From: Clostridium fessum
GTDB taxonomy: Bacteria > Bacillota > Clostridia > Lachnospirales > Lachnospiraceae
Direction: 5' to 3'
NCBI RefSeq assembly: GCF_003024715.1
Contig: NZ_PYLO01000002.1
Location: 372,001 to 436,000, forward strand
DNA: 64,000 bases
The notes under the pieces are model-generated. The model saw only the letters and a list, made by a program, of their open reading frames with translations, did no database searches and had not been told where the DNA came from. The translations under genes were made by a program, and so were the position numbers. Shown here one piece after another: positions 55,153-63,230 of this stretch. Positions within the stretch are counted from its first letter, which is position 1. The number at the start of each line of letters is the position of its first letter.

Positions 55153-55260
55153 ATGGTAAATCTGATAAAAGAAGAAAGCGATATCCCGTGTGCCGTATGT
55201 GGCAGAATACGTGAAATCAATGAAAAACGCGATTCGGTAAAAAAAGAAAACCGTCTGTAA
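55153..55260 (+). CDS. Possible 35-residue peptide downstream of the T-box
   Basis: Short frame MVNLIKEESDIPCAVCGRIR... ending KKENRL, between the T-box and the terminator. A CxxC pair is present. No ribosome binding site lies at normal distance: GGAG is 25 nt upstream, with a small palindrome CCGATATCGG in between. It could be a genuine regulated peptide, a relic of a deleted gene, or noncoding. Function unknown. Confidence 0.25.
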   Translation: MVNLIKEESDIPCAVCGRIREINEKRDSVKKENRL

Positions 55261-55298
55261 AAGAATCTTTCATTCTTTCTCAGACGGTTTTCTTTTTC
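55246..55298 (+). terminator. Terminator of the T-box transcript
   Basis: GAAAACCGTCTG ... CAGACGGTTTTC followed by TTTTTC, with an inner stem AAAGAAT/ATTCTTT. It lies about 125 nt after the T-box and does not overlap the antiterminator sequence. Confidence 0.9.
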
Positions 55299-55394
55299 TG
55301 GCTTCAGAAGCCTTGTTCTGTCGTAAATGCTTTAGGTTGGTGGTAACTCATCCAATTCTGCCGGATGGTTATAAGCTTGCGAGCAGATTATCCA

Positions 55395-55601
55395 TTACAT
55401 TTCGCACAGAAACTCTTTTTCTACTTCTGCCTCAGACTCGGTATAACCTAACTGTGCAGCTAAACGATGTACCAGTACCGGCATTGCTTCCTGCTCTAAG
55501 GACTCGGAAACTACATGCTTTTCTGCTGGTGTGTTGTAATATGCCTGATATAAATTCTCCTGATATAAACCGTTATTGAATGTTCTTGTTGCTTTCATCA
55601 T
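55395..55601 (-). CDS. Small protein of unknown function
   Basis: 68 residues from MMKATRTFNNGLYQENLYQAY. Start placed by GGAGG 8 bp upstream, with a TATAAT box just before it. Predominantly helical and acidic; contains VVSESLEQEAMPVLVHRLAAQLGY and ends EKEFLCEM. No signal peptide or known motif. It lies alone between the T-box unit and the 45-bp repeat. Ribosome site and promoter make it a likely real gene. Confidence 0.65.
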   Translation of the reverse strand: MMKATRTFNNGLYQENLYQAYYNTPAEKHVVSESLEQEAMPVLVHRLAAQLGYTESEAEVEKEFLCEM

Positions 55602-55624
55602 GATAATTACCTCCATCAAATAAA

Positions 55625-55653
55625 ATTATATTTTTTCATATGATAGGCGGAAA
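55625..55653 (-). promoter_or_regulatory. Promoter of the 68-residue protein gene
   Basis: Perfect TATAAT (55625-55630) on the minus strand. The -35 is weak (TTTCCG, 17-bp spacer). The predicted start lies about 15 bp before the Shine-Dalgarno sequence. Confidence 0.5.
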
Positions 55654-55935
55654 TCCATTGCAATATTCTTATGATACTATTACGATATCCGTCTGTGAAA
55701 ATCTCTTGTTTCTTTCGATGGCAATAATATAACACTGTCAAACAAAAAGTACCATCCCCGGAAGTGGTATAAACTTATAAGTCATTTGCAATTATATAAA
55801 CATAAGTTAATATATGTAATAAGTACCAATTTTGACACCCTGACTATGTACAAAAGTTACAAAAACAGCCATACTTGAAATATAAACAAAAACGTCCGGC
55901 GGCGATTTGCGGATTTGTGCATCCCGCCTAAAAAA

Positions 55936-55980
55936 GAATGTACCTTGGCTCATTCGGGCGTCTCGCGCGGTCGCCTGCGA
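55936..55980 (+). repeat. 45-bp palindromic repeat, copy 2
   Basis: Differs from 6017-6061 at three positions. The shared GGGCGTCTCGCGCGGTCGC core is intact, but here both hairpins have mismatches. It lies in the 436-bp gap 55602-56037, whose remainder is AT-rich without a recognisable gene. Confidence 0.7.
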
Positions 55981-56037
55981 ACGGTTCTGGCAGGGCTACG
56001 CGGATGGGTGCTGCCTACACAATGCGTGAACGGTGGC

Positions 56038-56316
56038 TTAACGGGATTCGCGGATTACCTCCTCAATATTTTTGTACGGAACCCGCGTAAAAAGCCCCCG
56101 CAGCTCTTCCGCCAAATCCAGTGCCATCGCGATTTTTGTGAGTGACAAAAGGGAAATCTGCCCCGTCGCCTCAAATCGCTTAATTGAGCCATAACTCACC
56201 CCACTCATGTCCGCCAGTCTCTGCTGTGAAATAGCGCGGCGTTTCCGGATGTTACGCAGCCGTGATGCCAGTTTCTGATCCAGTTCATCTGCAGTTTCCC
56301 AGATAAGTGCTTCCAT
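56038..56316 (-). CDS. hipB: HTH XRE-family regulator (HipB-like antitoxin)
   Basis: 92 residues from MEALIWETADELDQKL (RBS CAGGAGAG). Helix-turn-helix: LRNIRKRRAISQQRLADMSGVSYGSIKRFE (about 20-49), then a short C-terminal helix pair (LLSLTKIAMALDLAEELRGLF). It is 17 bp downstream of hipA, so the kinase gene comes first, opposite to the E. coli order. Expected to bind the palindromes upstream of hipA. Confidence 0.88.
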   Translation of the reverse strand: MEALIWETADELDQKLASRLRNIRKRRAISQQRLADMSGVSYGSIKRFEATGQISLLSLTKIAMALDLAEELRGLFTRVPYKNIEEVIRESR

Positions 56317-56333
56317 ATTGCTCTCCTGCCTCT

Positions 56334-57464
56334 CTAAAGATAATGACCTAACATGTCCTGCACACATGTACGAATCTGTTTTATCATTTCCATGCATCTC
56401 GTTTTTTTCATTCCGGCTGCAAGCCCAACTGCAAGCAGCTCCTTCTCACCCGGATTTCGTCCATTGCCATCTACGCTGGTCGTATGTTCCCCATAATATG
56501 TGTTGCTGTACGTCAGATCATACGCTGGTCCCAGGCGCCATTGCTCTTCCTCCTCCCGATATATATAAGTAAAATTCTTTGAATGATCATCCCGGTTGTG
56601 GGCAAACACATTAAAACACATACGGCGGAACATGTTTTCTATATCTTCTGCCTTCCCATTCGTCAATATTTTCGTTAATTTCATCAATTGATGGTAATCC
56701 AGACTTGGCTGTTCAAAATCCAGTTCTAATAACGCCGCTGCCGTCAGCATATGAACCCGCTTTACCATCCCATTTTCTATTTCCCGATCAAATCGTCTGG
56801 TTCCAAAATATCCTTTGCATCGCCTTGAGGGAAACAATCTCGATTCACTCATGACAATTCCGCACTGTTTTGCACAGCACGCATAGTCATACTCCATCTT
56901 CCCTGCATCTTTTCCATCTATATGTGCCGGAAATTTAATCAGCCAGTCCTCTCCCTGAATCTGCGTCATGATTTTTGGGCGCGCACCTCCGCTTGTACCG
57001 CCCAGCCGGTACAGTTCATCCAATTTGTCCGAGTATTCGGTATTTAATATTTTCTGGCAGGCCTCCGCAAGTTCGTCCAGATTATCATTTTTCTCCTCAA
57101 CCGAAAGTTCCCGCTGCGGACGATAGGTCAACGCCCCCATCCCAGATCTTCCCACAACCGCCAGCCGGTCTAACACTGTCCAATCGTCTGGCTGCTGCTT
57201 ATGCGCCAGCAAAAGACGCCGCAAAAGCAGGCGCCCCCACGCATCTGGCAGGCTATCCGCAAACACCCCAAACAAACCTTCAAAATAATCCTTATTTGGA
57301 ATAAACACCTGCTTTTTCAAAGGCAGTGAAAACGGACTGATCGAAAATCCCTCTTCCAGCCATGCATCATCATACTCAAATGCCACCTTGTGATTCGCTG
57401 TTAATGCAAGAGTTCCTACCAGTCTGTCTTCATACATAACCTGAAGTTTCTTTCCTGTCTCCAT
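56334..57464 (-). CDS. hipA: HipA-type serine/threonine kinase toxin
   Basis: 376 residues from METGKKLQVMYEDRLVG. The N-terminal subdomain is followed by the Gly-rich loop RLGGTSGGARPKIM (about 155-168), the region that carries the autophosphorylated serine in HipA relatives. The catalytic loop AHNRDDHSKNF (about 290-300) and the metal site GPAYDLTYS are intact, so it should be active. HipA enzymes phosphorylate translation components such as GltX. Paired with hipB, likely autoregulated. Confidence 0.92.
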   Translation of the reverse strand: METGKKLQVMYEDRLVGTLALTANHKVAFEYDDAWLEEGFSISPFSLPLKKQVFIPNKDYFEGLFGVFADSLPDAWGRLLLRRLLLAHKQQPDDWTVLDRLAVVGRSGMGALTYRPQRELSVEEKNDNLDELAEACQKILNTEYSDKLDELYRLGGTSGGARPKIMTQIQGEDWLIKFPAHIDGKDAGKMEYDYACCAKQCGIVMSESRLFPSRRCKGYFGTRRFDREIENGMVKRVHMLTAAALLELDFEQPSLDYHQLMKLTKILTNGKAEDIENMFRRMCFNVFAHNRDDHSKNFTYIYREEEEQWRLGPAYDLTYSNTYYGEHTTSVDGNGRNPGEKELLAVGLAAGMKKTRCMEMIKQIRTCVQDMLGHYL

Positions 57465-57543
57465 CCGCCCTATCCTTTCTCCTTTATTATCCCATAAACA
57501 CAAACTTTAGGGAAATTCTATTTTAATTTTTTCCATTTAAATC

Positions 57544-57563
57544 ATGGATAATATATTATCCAT
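57544..57563. promoter_or_regulatory. hip operator site 1
   Basis: ATGGATAATATATTATCCAT, a perfect 20-bp palindrome 80 bp upstream of hipA. Probable HipB binding site. Confidence 0.75.
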
Positions 57564-57584
57564 TAATGCTATTTTTTATTTGTT

Positions 57585-57604
57585 TTGTATAATATATTAT
57601 CCAT
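57585..57604. promoter_or_regulatory. hip operator site 2
   Basis: TTGTATAATATATTATCCAT: 18 of 20 identical to site 1, centre-to-centre spacing 41 bp (about four helical turns), suited to cooperative binding by two HipB dimers. Confidence 0.7.
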
Positions 57605-57731
57605 TTATTTTAATCTATCCACCCCTGATTTTCAAGCCTTCTACCTTCGCTTTTCAAAATTTCCCTCTTTACATCCTCTTCCATTTTTTTATAATAACCC
57701 TCGCGCAACAAAATATGGAATCAAGAGGCAT

Positions 57732-57778
57732 AAAAAAAGAATCACCCGAACTAGCACTTTACGAGTGATTCTTTTTAT
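57732..57778. terminator. Terminator of the SGNH-protein gene
   Basis: AAAAAGAATCAC ... GTGATTCTTTTT with A/T runs on both sides. It closes the minus-strand operon ending at 57829 and faces the hipA promoter region. Confidence 0.9.
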
Positions 57779-57828
57779 TTAGTTTTAAAAAAACTTTGCA
57801 TCCCCCTTCCGCCCGGACATCCGGCACC

Positions 57829-58998
57829 TTACCCGTCCTTCTCCGGCACCTCATCCCGCCAGACAACCGTCTCCACATCCTCAAACAGCTCCTGGTTGCG
57901 CTCGACCGTCAGATAGACAAAATCATCCGGCTGGTATTCATCCAGAAGCGCCTCCGTGTATGTGTCAAAGGTCGCAAACACCGTTTTCCGGTATAGCTTC
58001 GGCATAAAATATTTAAGGTTCTGGCTAAAGGAATCGCCTACCACCAGAAGTGTTTTATCATTCGGCGAATCCGACTCAAATACTGCAAAGCTGTTGTCCT
58101 CGTTCATATCCACCGTCGTAGCCGTCACCTCCGGCAGATAATTCTGAATCACATATTCGGTATCGTCGCTGTACTCTGCTGCCATGTTAAGCATCCGCGC
58201 CAGGTCTCCGGACGCCGGTCCTGCCGCCTCAATCGAGACTGCACTGAGCGGTGTAGAGGTTCCAAGCAAAGTCTGTGCAATCTGCTGGCTTCCGATAAAA
58301 GAGCCGATCTGGTTCCAGTGCGTATCATATTTGTAATAAAGCTGATACGTGTCCGCCTCTTTCAGAAGCTCCGGCTTCATGTCATACACCGGAAGTCCCT
58401 GCGCCGCAAGCTCCGGGAGCGCCGCATCCAGACGCGACTCACTTCCGTATACCCGGACCGAATCCGGCATATATTCCGCATAGACACTTTCCTTGTTGGG
58501 TGCCTCAAACATCACAAACCGGATGCCGCGCTCTTTCATTTTCTCGTTTACCGAGGTAATCGCGTCCGCCAGCGCTGTTTTCTCATCCGCCGTATAGAGA
58601 TTTGTCCGCTGATAATCCGCCAGCGCATCCTCGCCGTCCTCCGAAACGGTGTAAAACAGCCAGTTTTCTTTTCCGACCGTCACATCCGAAATCGAGCTTT
58701 CATTTAAAAGCTCCAGATCCAGCTTTGTCTTCGCCTTGACAAACAGATTTTTAAACGGAACATGGTCGTTGTAATACGCTTCAAATTCCGTCGGAATATT
58801 GTCAAAATTGGCAGCCGACAGTTCCGGAAAGGATGCCAATTCCCTGTTTTCATAATTCTGCTGGTCCAGATGGCTCCTAACCGCCGGATAGACAAGCGTC
58901 GGCAGCACCAGGCTCGCCGCAAAGGAACCAATCAGAAGTATTTTTGTCCCTGTCTCTCGATTCATATCTCTCGTTTTCTTCTCCCTGCATGAATCCAT
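57829..58998 (-). CDS. AlgX/DHHW-like SGNH protein, probable polysaccharide O-acetylation partner
   Basis: 389 residues: one N-terminal membrane anchor (ILLIGSFAASLVLPTLVYP) then an extracellular SGNH-like domain. Landmarks: LFYTVSED, FEAPNKESVYAEYMPD, YYKYDTHWNQIGSFIGSQQI (Asp-His pair) and LLVVGDSFSQNLKYFMP (serine in GDSF). AlgJ/AlgX-type proteins pass acetyl groups to exported polysaccharides together with an MBOAT protein, which is the next gene upstream. A start at 58965 (MNRETGTK) is equally plausible. Confidence 0.88.
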   Translation of the reverse strand: MDSCREKKTRDMNRETGTKILLIGSFAASLVLPTLVYPAVRSHLDQQNYENRELASFPELSAANFDNIPTEFEAYYNDHVPFKNLFVKAKTKLDLELLNESSISDVTVGKENWLFYTVSEDGEDALADYQRTNLYTADEKTALADAITSVNEKMKERGIRFVMFEAPNKESVYAEYMPDSVRVYGSESRLDAALPELAAQGLPVYDMKPELLKEADTYQLYYKYDTHWNQIGSFIGSQQIAQTLLGTSTPLSAVSIEAAGPASGDLARMLNMAAEYSDDTEYVIQNYLPEVTATTVDMNEDNSFAVFESDSPNDKTLLVVGDSFSQNLKYFMPKLYRKTVFATFDTYTEALLDEYQPDDFVYLTVERNQELFEDVETVVWRDEVPEKDG

Positions 58999-59081
58999 CT
59001 TTCTGTACTTTCACGCCCTGCCGCCCATGCTTTCATTTTTATGTTCTCATTGCACAGGCAAGCATGCTTTCTACACTGCTT

Positions 59082-60488
59082 TTAAAAACGGAAATAAATA
59101 AATGGATTGTATGTATTGTTGACAAGCAGCAAAATGGAAAACCACAGGATCGCCATGTAGCCGATCCAGCTTGCGACCGTCACCGAGCCATCCTGCGCCA
59201 GCACGCGCCCTTTCCATTTCATCCAAAACCACTGCACCGGACCACATGCCAGCAGCGCCGCCGCCAGAAACATCCAGAGTTTCCGGTTCATGTAGCGTTC
59301 CATCAAAACGACTGCGCTGTGCGGCACAAACATATACCGGATAAAGGAAAATGCCTGCCCGATCGTGTCCGCGCGGAAGAAAATCCAGCCGATCAGCACG
59401 ACAAACACCGCATAGATATGCGCCAACGGCCGGAATTTCTCCTGCTTCAGCCATTTTCCCAGAAAACAGCGCTCCAGCACGTTGAAAAAGCCATGGTAAA
59501 TGCCCCAGAAAATGAACGTCCAGCCCGCTCCGTGCCAGATGCCGGTCAGCAGAAAGACCGTCCAAAGGTTGACATACGTCCGCGCCGTGCCCCTCCTGTT
59601 TCCGCCGAGCGGAATGTACACGTACTCTTTAAACCAGCTGGAGAGGGAAATATGCCATTTCCGCCAGAAATCCTGGATCGAAGTCGCTGTATACGGCAGC
59701 CGGAAGTTTTCAATAAATGTAAAGCCAAACATTTTTCCAAGCCCAATCGCCATGTCCGAATAGCCAGAAAAATCGAAATAAATCTGCAGCATATAGAGAA
59801 GCGCCGTCAGCCAGAGCATCGCCTGGCTCACATCCGCCGCCTGATACGCGTAGACCGCGTCCACCACCTCGGCAAAGGTATTTGCCAGGATGACCTTCTT
59901 TCCCAGACCGAAAATAAAGCGTTTCACGCCGTAAGAAAAGCCCTCCAGCGTGACGGTCCTGTTTTCGATCTGCTCCTCGATGTCATGGTATTTCACGATC
60001 GGTCCCGCTATGAGCTGCGGGAAGAAGGAAATATAAAGCATCATGTTGAACGGATTTTTCTGCGCCTGATTTTCGCCCCGGTACACATCCACCACGTAGG
60101 AAAGCGCCTGGAAGGTATAGAAGGAAATTCCGATCGGCAGCGTCACCTGAATCGCCGGAAGCGCTATATCAAACCCGCGAAGCAGCGGATTCAGCACCTC
60201 GGCGAGGAAATTGTAATATTTAAAATAGCCGAGGATCAGAAGATTGAGCGTCACGCAGAGCGCCAAAAGCCATCTCTTTTTCCCGAATTTCTCCACCAGA
60301 CGCCCGAAACCGTAGTTGAGCAGAACCGAAAAAATCATGAGCACCACATACCGCGGTTCGCCCCAGGCATAGAAAAAGAGGCTGAATACGGTCAGGATGC
60401 CGTTTTTGAACGGTTTGGGGCTCACGTAGTAGAGGAGCAGGATGCAGGGGAGAAGAACCCATAGGAAGATGATTGAACTGAAAACCAT
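59082..60488 (-). CDS. MBOAT-family O-acyltransferase (AlgI-like)
   Basis: 468-residue membrane protein, about ten spans. AlgI-type signatures: LPIGISFYTFQALSYVVDVYRG (about 125), SYFDFSGY-type stretch YFDFSGYSDMAIGLGKMFGF, RKWHISLSSWFKEYVYIPLGG, and the catalytic histidine in GIWHGAGWTFIFWG. It transfers acyl groups across the membrane to an SGNH partner. Upstream of the AlgX-like gene in the same operon. RBS TAGGAG. Confidence 0.93.
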   Translation of the reverse strand: MVFSSIIFLWVLLPCILLLYYVSPKPFKNGILTVFSLFFYAWGEPRYVVLMIFSVLLNYGFGRLVEKFGKKRWLLALCVTLNLLILGYFKYYNFLAEVLNPLLRGFDIALPAIQVTLPIGISFYTFQALSYVVDVYRGENQAQKNPFNMMLYISFFPQLIAGPIVKYHDIEEQIENRTVTLEGFSYGVKRFIFGLGKKVILANTFAEVVDAVYAYQAADVSQAMLWLTALLYMLQIYFDFSGYSDMAIGLGKMFGFTFIENFRLPYTATSIQDFWRKWHISLSSWFKEYVYIPLGGNRRGTARTYVNLWTVFLLTGIWHGAGWTFIFWGIYHGFFNVLERCFLGKWLKQEKFRPLAHIYAVFVVLIGWIFFRADTIGQAFSFIRYMFVPHSAVVLMERYMNRKLWMFLAAALLACGPVQWFWMKWKGRVLAQDGSVTVASWIGYMAILWFSILLLVNNTYNPFIYFRF

Positions 60489-60520
60489 TTTATGTAAACT
60501 CCTATTGATAAGTTGTCGCA

Positions 60521-60621
60521 GAAGGGAGCTGCCGGAGGCGGCACTGGCAGCTTCTCAGATTATCGTTGTTCGCATCTCGATAATCCAATAGCTGTCAACA
60601 CCATCTACAGCAGCTCCCTTC
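60521..60621. repeat. 101-bp nested palindrome between wzm and the MBOAT gene
   Basis: Perfect 12-bp ends GAAGGGAGCTGC / GCAGCTCCCTTC enclose a stem CTGCCGGAGGCGGCACTGGCAG and a second stem ATTATCG/CGATAAT. A 10-bp direct repeat CCATCTACAG (60601-60610 and 60622-60631) brackets the right end. The structure lies in the wzm-MBOAT leader. Function unknown. Confidence 0.6.
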
Positions 60622-60625
60622 CCAT

Positions 60626-61441
60626 CTACAGTACGTCTGAGAAATGGGGACGAAGTTTTTTGAATACCTTCAGTCCTATTATCATCAAAATAAATGTTAC
60701 CACCCAGAAATAAATCGTCATCGTCGGCCGCTCGAAGAACCAGCTTCCCGTAAGCATGCTGTCGCGGTAGCCTGCGGCGATGTAGTAGAATGGGTTAAGC
60801 TTGAATACCCACTCCAGCCAGGATGCGCGGCTGGTGAAGATTGCCTCGTCGTACATGATCGGGGTCAGCCACATGCCGAACTGGAGGCAGATGCCGACGA
60901 TCTGCGCCATATCTTTAAAGAACACCTGCACGGCGCTGGTAAAATAGGTAAGCGCCAGTCCAAGCATCGACGCCGCAAAAGAATAGTATAACACCTGAAT
61001 CCAGGTTGCAGACGGCATACGCCCGTCAATCAGGTACAGCCCTGCCATAATGATCAGGAAGCAGGCGTGTACCAGGAAACAGGAGATAAGCTTGATAACC
61101 GGAAGCATCTCCACCTGGAATACTACCTTTTTAACCAGATAATGGTACTCCTGCAGGCAGTTTGTGCCCGTATTTAAAATCTCGCTGAAATAAAACCACG
61201 GGATGATACCCGGCGTCAGCCAGATGACATAGGTCGCCCCCGGAACCGGCGGCGCATTTTTCATGCCATGTTCACCGAAAATGAACGCATAGATCGCGAT
61301 CGTAACCATCGGCTGAATAAACATCCAGACAATTCCAAAGTACGAGCCGACAAAGCGCTTGCGGAAATCCGCCTTGGCAAGCTCGGTGACCAATTTTCTT
61401 TTTCCTATCAGTTCCCGAAACAGGGAAATCAGTTCCCGCAT
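60626..61441 (-). CDS. wzm: ABC-2 type polysaccharide export permease Wzm
   Basis: 271 residues, six membrane spans. ABC-2 exporter features: ADFRKRFVGSYFGIVWMFIQP near the N-terminus, GMWLTPIMYDEAIF and FKLNPFYYIAAGYRDSML in the C-terminal half. It forms the membrane pore for chains selected by Wzt, whose gene is 8 kb downstream at 51180 on the same strand. 18 bp after rfbC. Confidence 0.93.
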   Translation of the reverse strand: MRELISLFRELIGKRKLVTELAKADFRKRFVGSYFGIVWMFIQPMVTIAIYAFIFGEHGMKNAPPVPGATYVIWLTPGIIPWFYFSEILNTGTNCLQEYHYLVKKVVFQVEMLPVIKLISCFLVHACFLIIMAGLYLIDGRMPSATWIQVLYYSFAASMLGLALTYFTSAVQVFFKDMAQIVGICLQFGMWLTPIMYDEAIFTSRASWLEWVFKLNPFYYIAAGYRDSMLTGSWFFERPTMTIYFWVVTFILMIIGLKVFKKLRPHFSDVL

Positions 61442-61459
61442 TCTATCCTAACTCCATTC

Positions 61460-62014
61460 TTAAAATTTGAATGCATCCCGGAAGCCGCCCCATTTCTGGT
61501 CTTTCTCCGAAATAATCAACTCCATGCCTTCCTCGATCGGCCACTCAACGCCAATCTCCGGATCGTTCCATGCCATACCGCCCTCATCGCCAGGATGATA
61601 AAAATCGGTACATTTGTATGCAAATTCTGCCTCATCGGACAGTACCAGGAAGCCGTGTGCAAATCCTTCCGGAATGTAGAACTGCTTCTTGTTCTCCGCG
61701 GAAAGAACCACGCCAAACCATTTTCCGTAGGTCTCAGAACCGGTACGAAGGTCTACCGCCACATCAAATACGGTACCGCGCACTGCACGCACCAGCTTGC
61801 CCTGCGGATACTGTTTCTGGTAATGAAGTCCGCGCAGAACGCCCTTGACAGACATGGACTGGTTGTCCTGTACAAATACCATGTCGAGTCCCGCCTCATG
61901 GAAATCGTTCTGATTGTATGTCTCCATAAAATAACCGCGCTCGTCCTTGAAAACAGTCGGTTCAATTACATAAAGTCCCTTGATGTCACATGGTGTTACT
62001 TTAATCTTTCCCAT
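61460..62014 (-). CDS. rfbC: dTDP-4-dehydrorhamnose 3,5-epimerase
   Basis: Cupin-fold epimerase of 184 residues for dTDP-L-rhamnose. Signature KGVLRGLHYQ with the catalytic histidine, FAHGFLVLSD, and the tyrosine region FAYKCTDFYHPGDEGGMAW. RBS AAGGAG. rfbA, rfbB and rfbD are not in the window, so the remaining dTDP-rhamnose genes are presumably upstream. Indicates rhamnose in the exported glycan. Confidence 0.95.
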   Translation of the reverse strand: MGKIKVTPCDIKGLYVIEPTVFKDERGYFMETYNQNDFHEAGLDMVFVQDNQSMSVKGVLRGLHYQKQYPQGKLVRAVRGTVFDVAVDLRTGSETYGKWFGVVLSAENKKQFYIPEGFAHGFLVLSDEAEFAYKCTDFYHPGDEGGMAWNDPEIGVEWPIEEGMELIISEKDQKWGGFRDAFKF

Positions 62015-62104
62015 TTTTCTATCTCCTTCTTATGCAGGTATTTCAATTCATTTTTCAATACGTAACTGGCATCATCCTTTTCGGCTGTGCCATCTTTAAC
62101 TATA

Positions 62105-62488
62105 TCATTCGTTTTTCTGGCTGACAACCTTTTTTACAGATGTTTGTGCCTCTTTCCCCCGCTCATTTTCATCCAGCGCAATCTTCTGCGCCAGATCCTT
62201 GACCTTCGTCTCCAGCTGCGACTGTTTGATCGACATATGGAACATTTTCACAATCAGAAGGAAAATAACCGCCAGATAGATAAAATTGGCAGTCGTGTAC
62301 GTTCCCGCCAGCTCCGCCAAAAGATCCGGCAGCCCCGGAAAGATACTGAACACAATGAGAATGGACGAGAATCCCAGCCAGAAAATCGAATCCTCGATCT
62401 GGAGTTTTGACTGCCGGATCTTCCGCATAATCATAAAGGTTGTCAGGATCGACACGACGATCAGGACAACTCTGAGTGTTGGCGTCAT
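62105..62488 (-). CDS. DUF2304 small membrane protein
   Basis: 127 residues: three membrane segments (about 6-20, 34-52, 66-83; SIFWLGFSSILIVFSIFPGL) and a helical, charged C-terminus (QSQLETKVKDLAQKIALDEN). DUF2304 proteins regularly sit next to DPM-like GT2 enzymes, as here (4-bp gap), and are thought to help anchor or assist them. RBS GGAGGTAG. Confidence 0.88.
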   Translation of the reverse strand: MTPTLRVVLIVVSILTTFMIMRKIRQSKLQIEDSIFWLGFSSILIVFSIFPGLPDLLAELAGTYTTANFIYLAVIFLLIVKMFHMSIKQSQLETKVKDLAQKIALDENERGKEAQTSVKKVVSQKNE

Positions 62489-62492
62489 GGCG

Positions 62493-63230
62493 CTACCTCC
62501 TCTTTCTGAAATTCTGGATTAACAGAATCGAAATCAGCATTTTAAGCATATACCGCATCGCATTGACCGGTGTCAGGTAACTGACTCCCAGAATCCGTTC
62601 ATCCATGATGACCGGCACCTCCGCCACCCGCGCGCCCTGGCGGATCAGGTAGGAAACGGTGTCCGGCTCCGGACCGTAGTTAAGCCCCGATGCAAATTCG
62701 CGGATCATGCGCTTGCTGAACATCCGCATTCCCGAGGTCGGATCCTTGATATTGACACCAGTTGTGAAGCGGATCGCCATCTCGATCAGATTACTTCCAA
62801 GCATCCGCATCGTAAATGGCTTTTTCTCCCCGACAAACCGGGAACCGATGACGATATCGTAACCTTCTTCCATTTTCTTGATCATGGATTCCAGATACTC
62901 CGGACGGTGCTGTCCGTCTCCATCGAGCTGGACCGCATATTGATATCCGTACTTGTCGGCATATTTAAGTCCCGCCTGAAATGCTCCCGCCAGTCCCAGA
63001 TTGACCGGAAGGTTCAACAGATTATATCCATTTCTCTGGCAGATCGCCGCCGTCTCATCGCGCGATCCGTCATTGACGACCACATAATCATACTGCGGAA
63101 AATTGGCAGTCAGATGGTTCACAACCCGCTCTATATTTTCGGCTTCGTTGTACGCCGGTATGACTATCAAAAGTTCGGCTTTTTCCGCCCCAGAAGCTTC
63201 TTCTGTGGACAATAACGCCTTATCTTCCAT
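62493..63230 (-). CDS. GT2 glycosyltransferase (DPM-synthase-like)
   Basis: 245 residues. ELLIVIPAYNEAENIERVV (about 19-37), VVNDGSRDETAA, QLDGDGQHRPEYL and the IKDPTSGMRMFSKRMI stretch identify a processive/DPM-type GT2 without C-terminal membrane helices; the DUF2304 partner may supply the anchor. Probably primes a lipid-linked sugar. Overlaps the upstream GT2 gene by 11 bp. Confidence 0.92.
   Translation of the reverse strand: MEDKALLSTEEASGAEKAELLIVIPAYNEAENIERVVNHLTANFPQYDYVVVNDGSRDETAAICQRNGYNLLNLPVNLGLAGAFQAGLKYADKYGYQYAVQLDGDGQHRPEYLESMIKKMEEGYDIVIGSRFVGEKKPFTMRMLGSNLIEMAIRFTTGVNIKDPTSGMRMFSKRMIREFASGLNYGPEPDTVSYLIRQGARVAEVPVIMDERILGVSYLTPVNAMRYMLKMLISILLIQNFRKRR

Noticed and set aside
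54898-55260. A 120-residue plus-strand protein covering the T-box region
   Set aside because: Its first two thirds coincide with conserved T-box RNA blocks, and there is no ribosome binding site.
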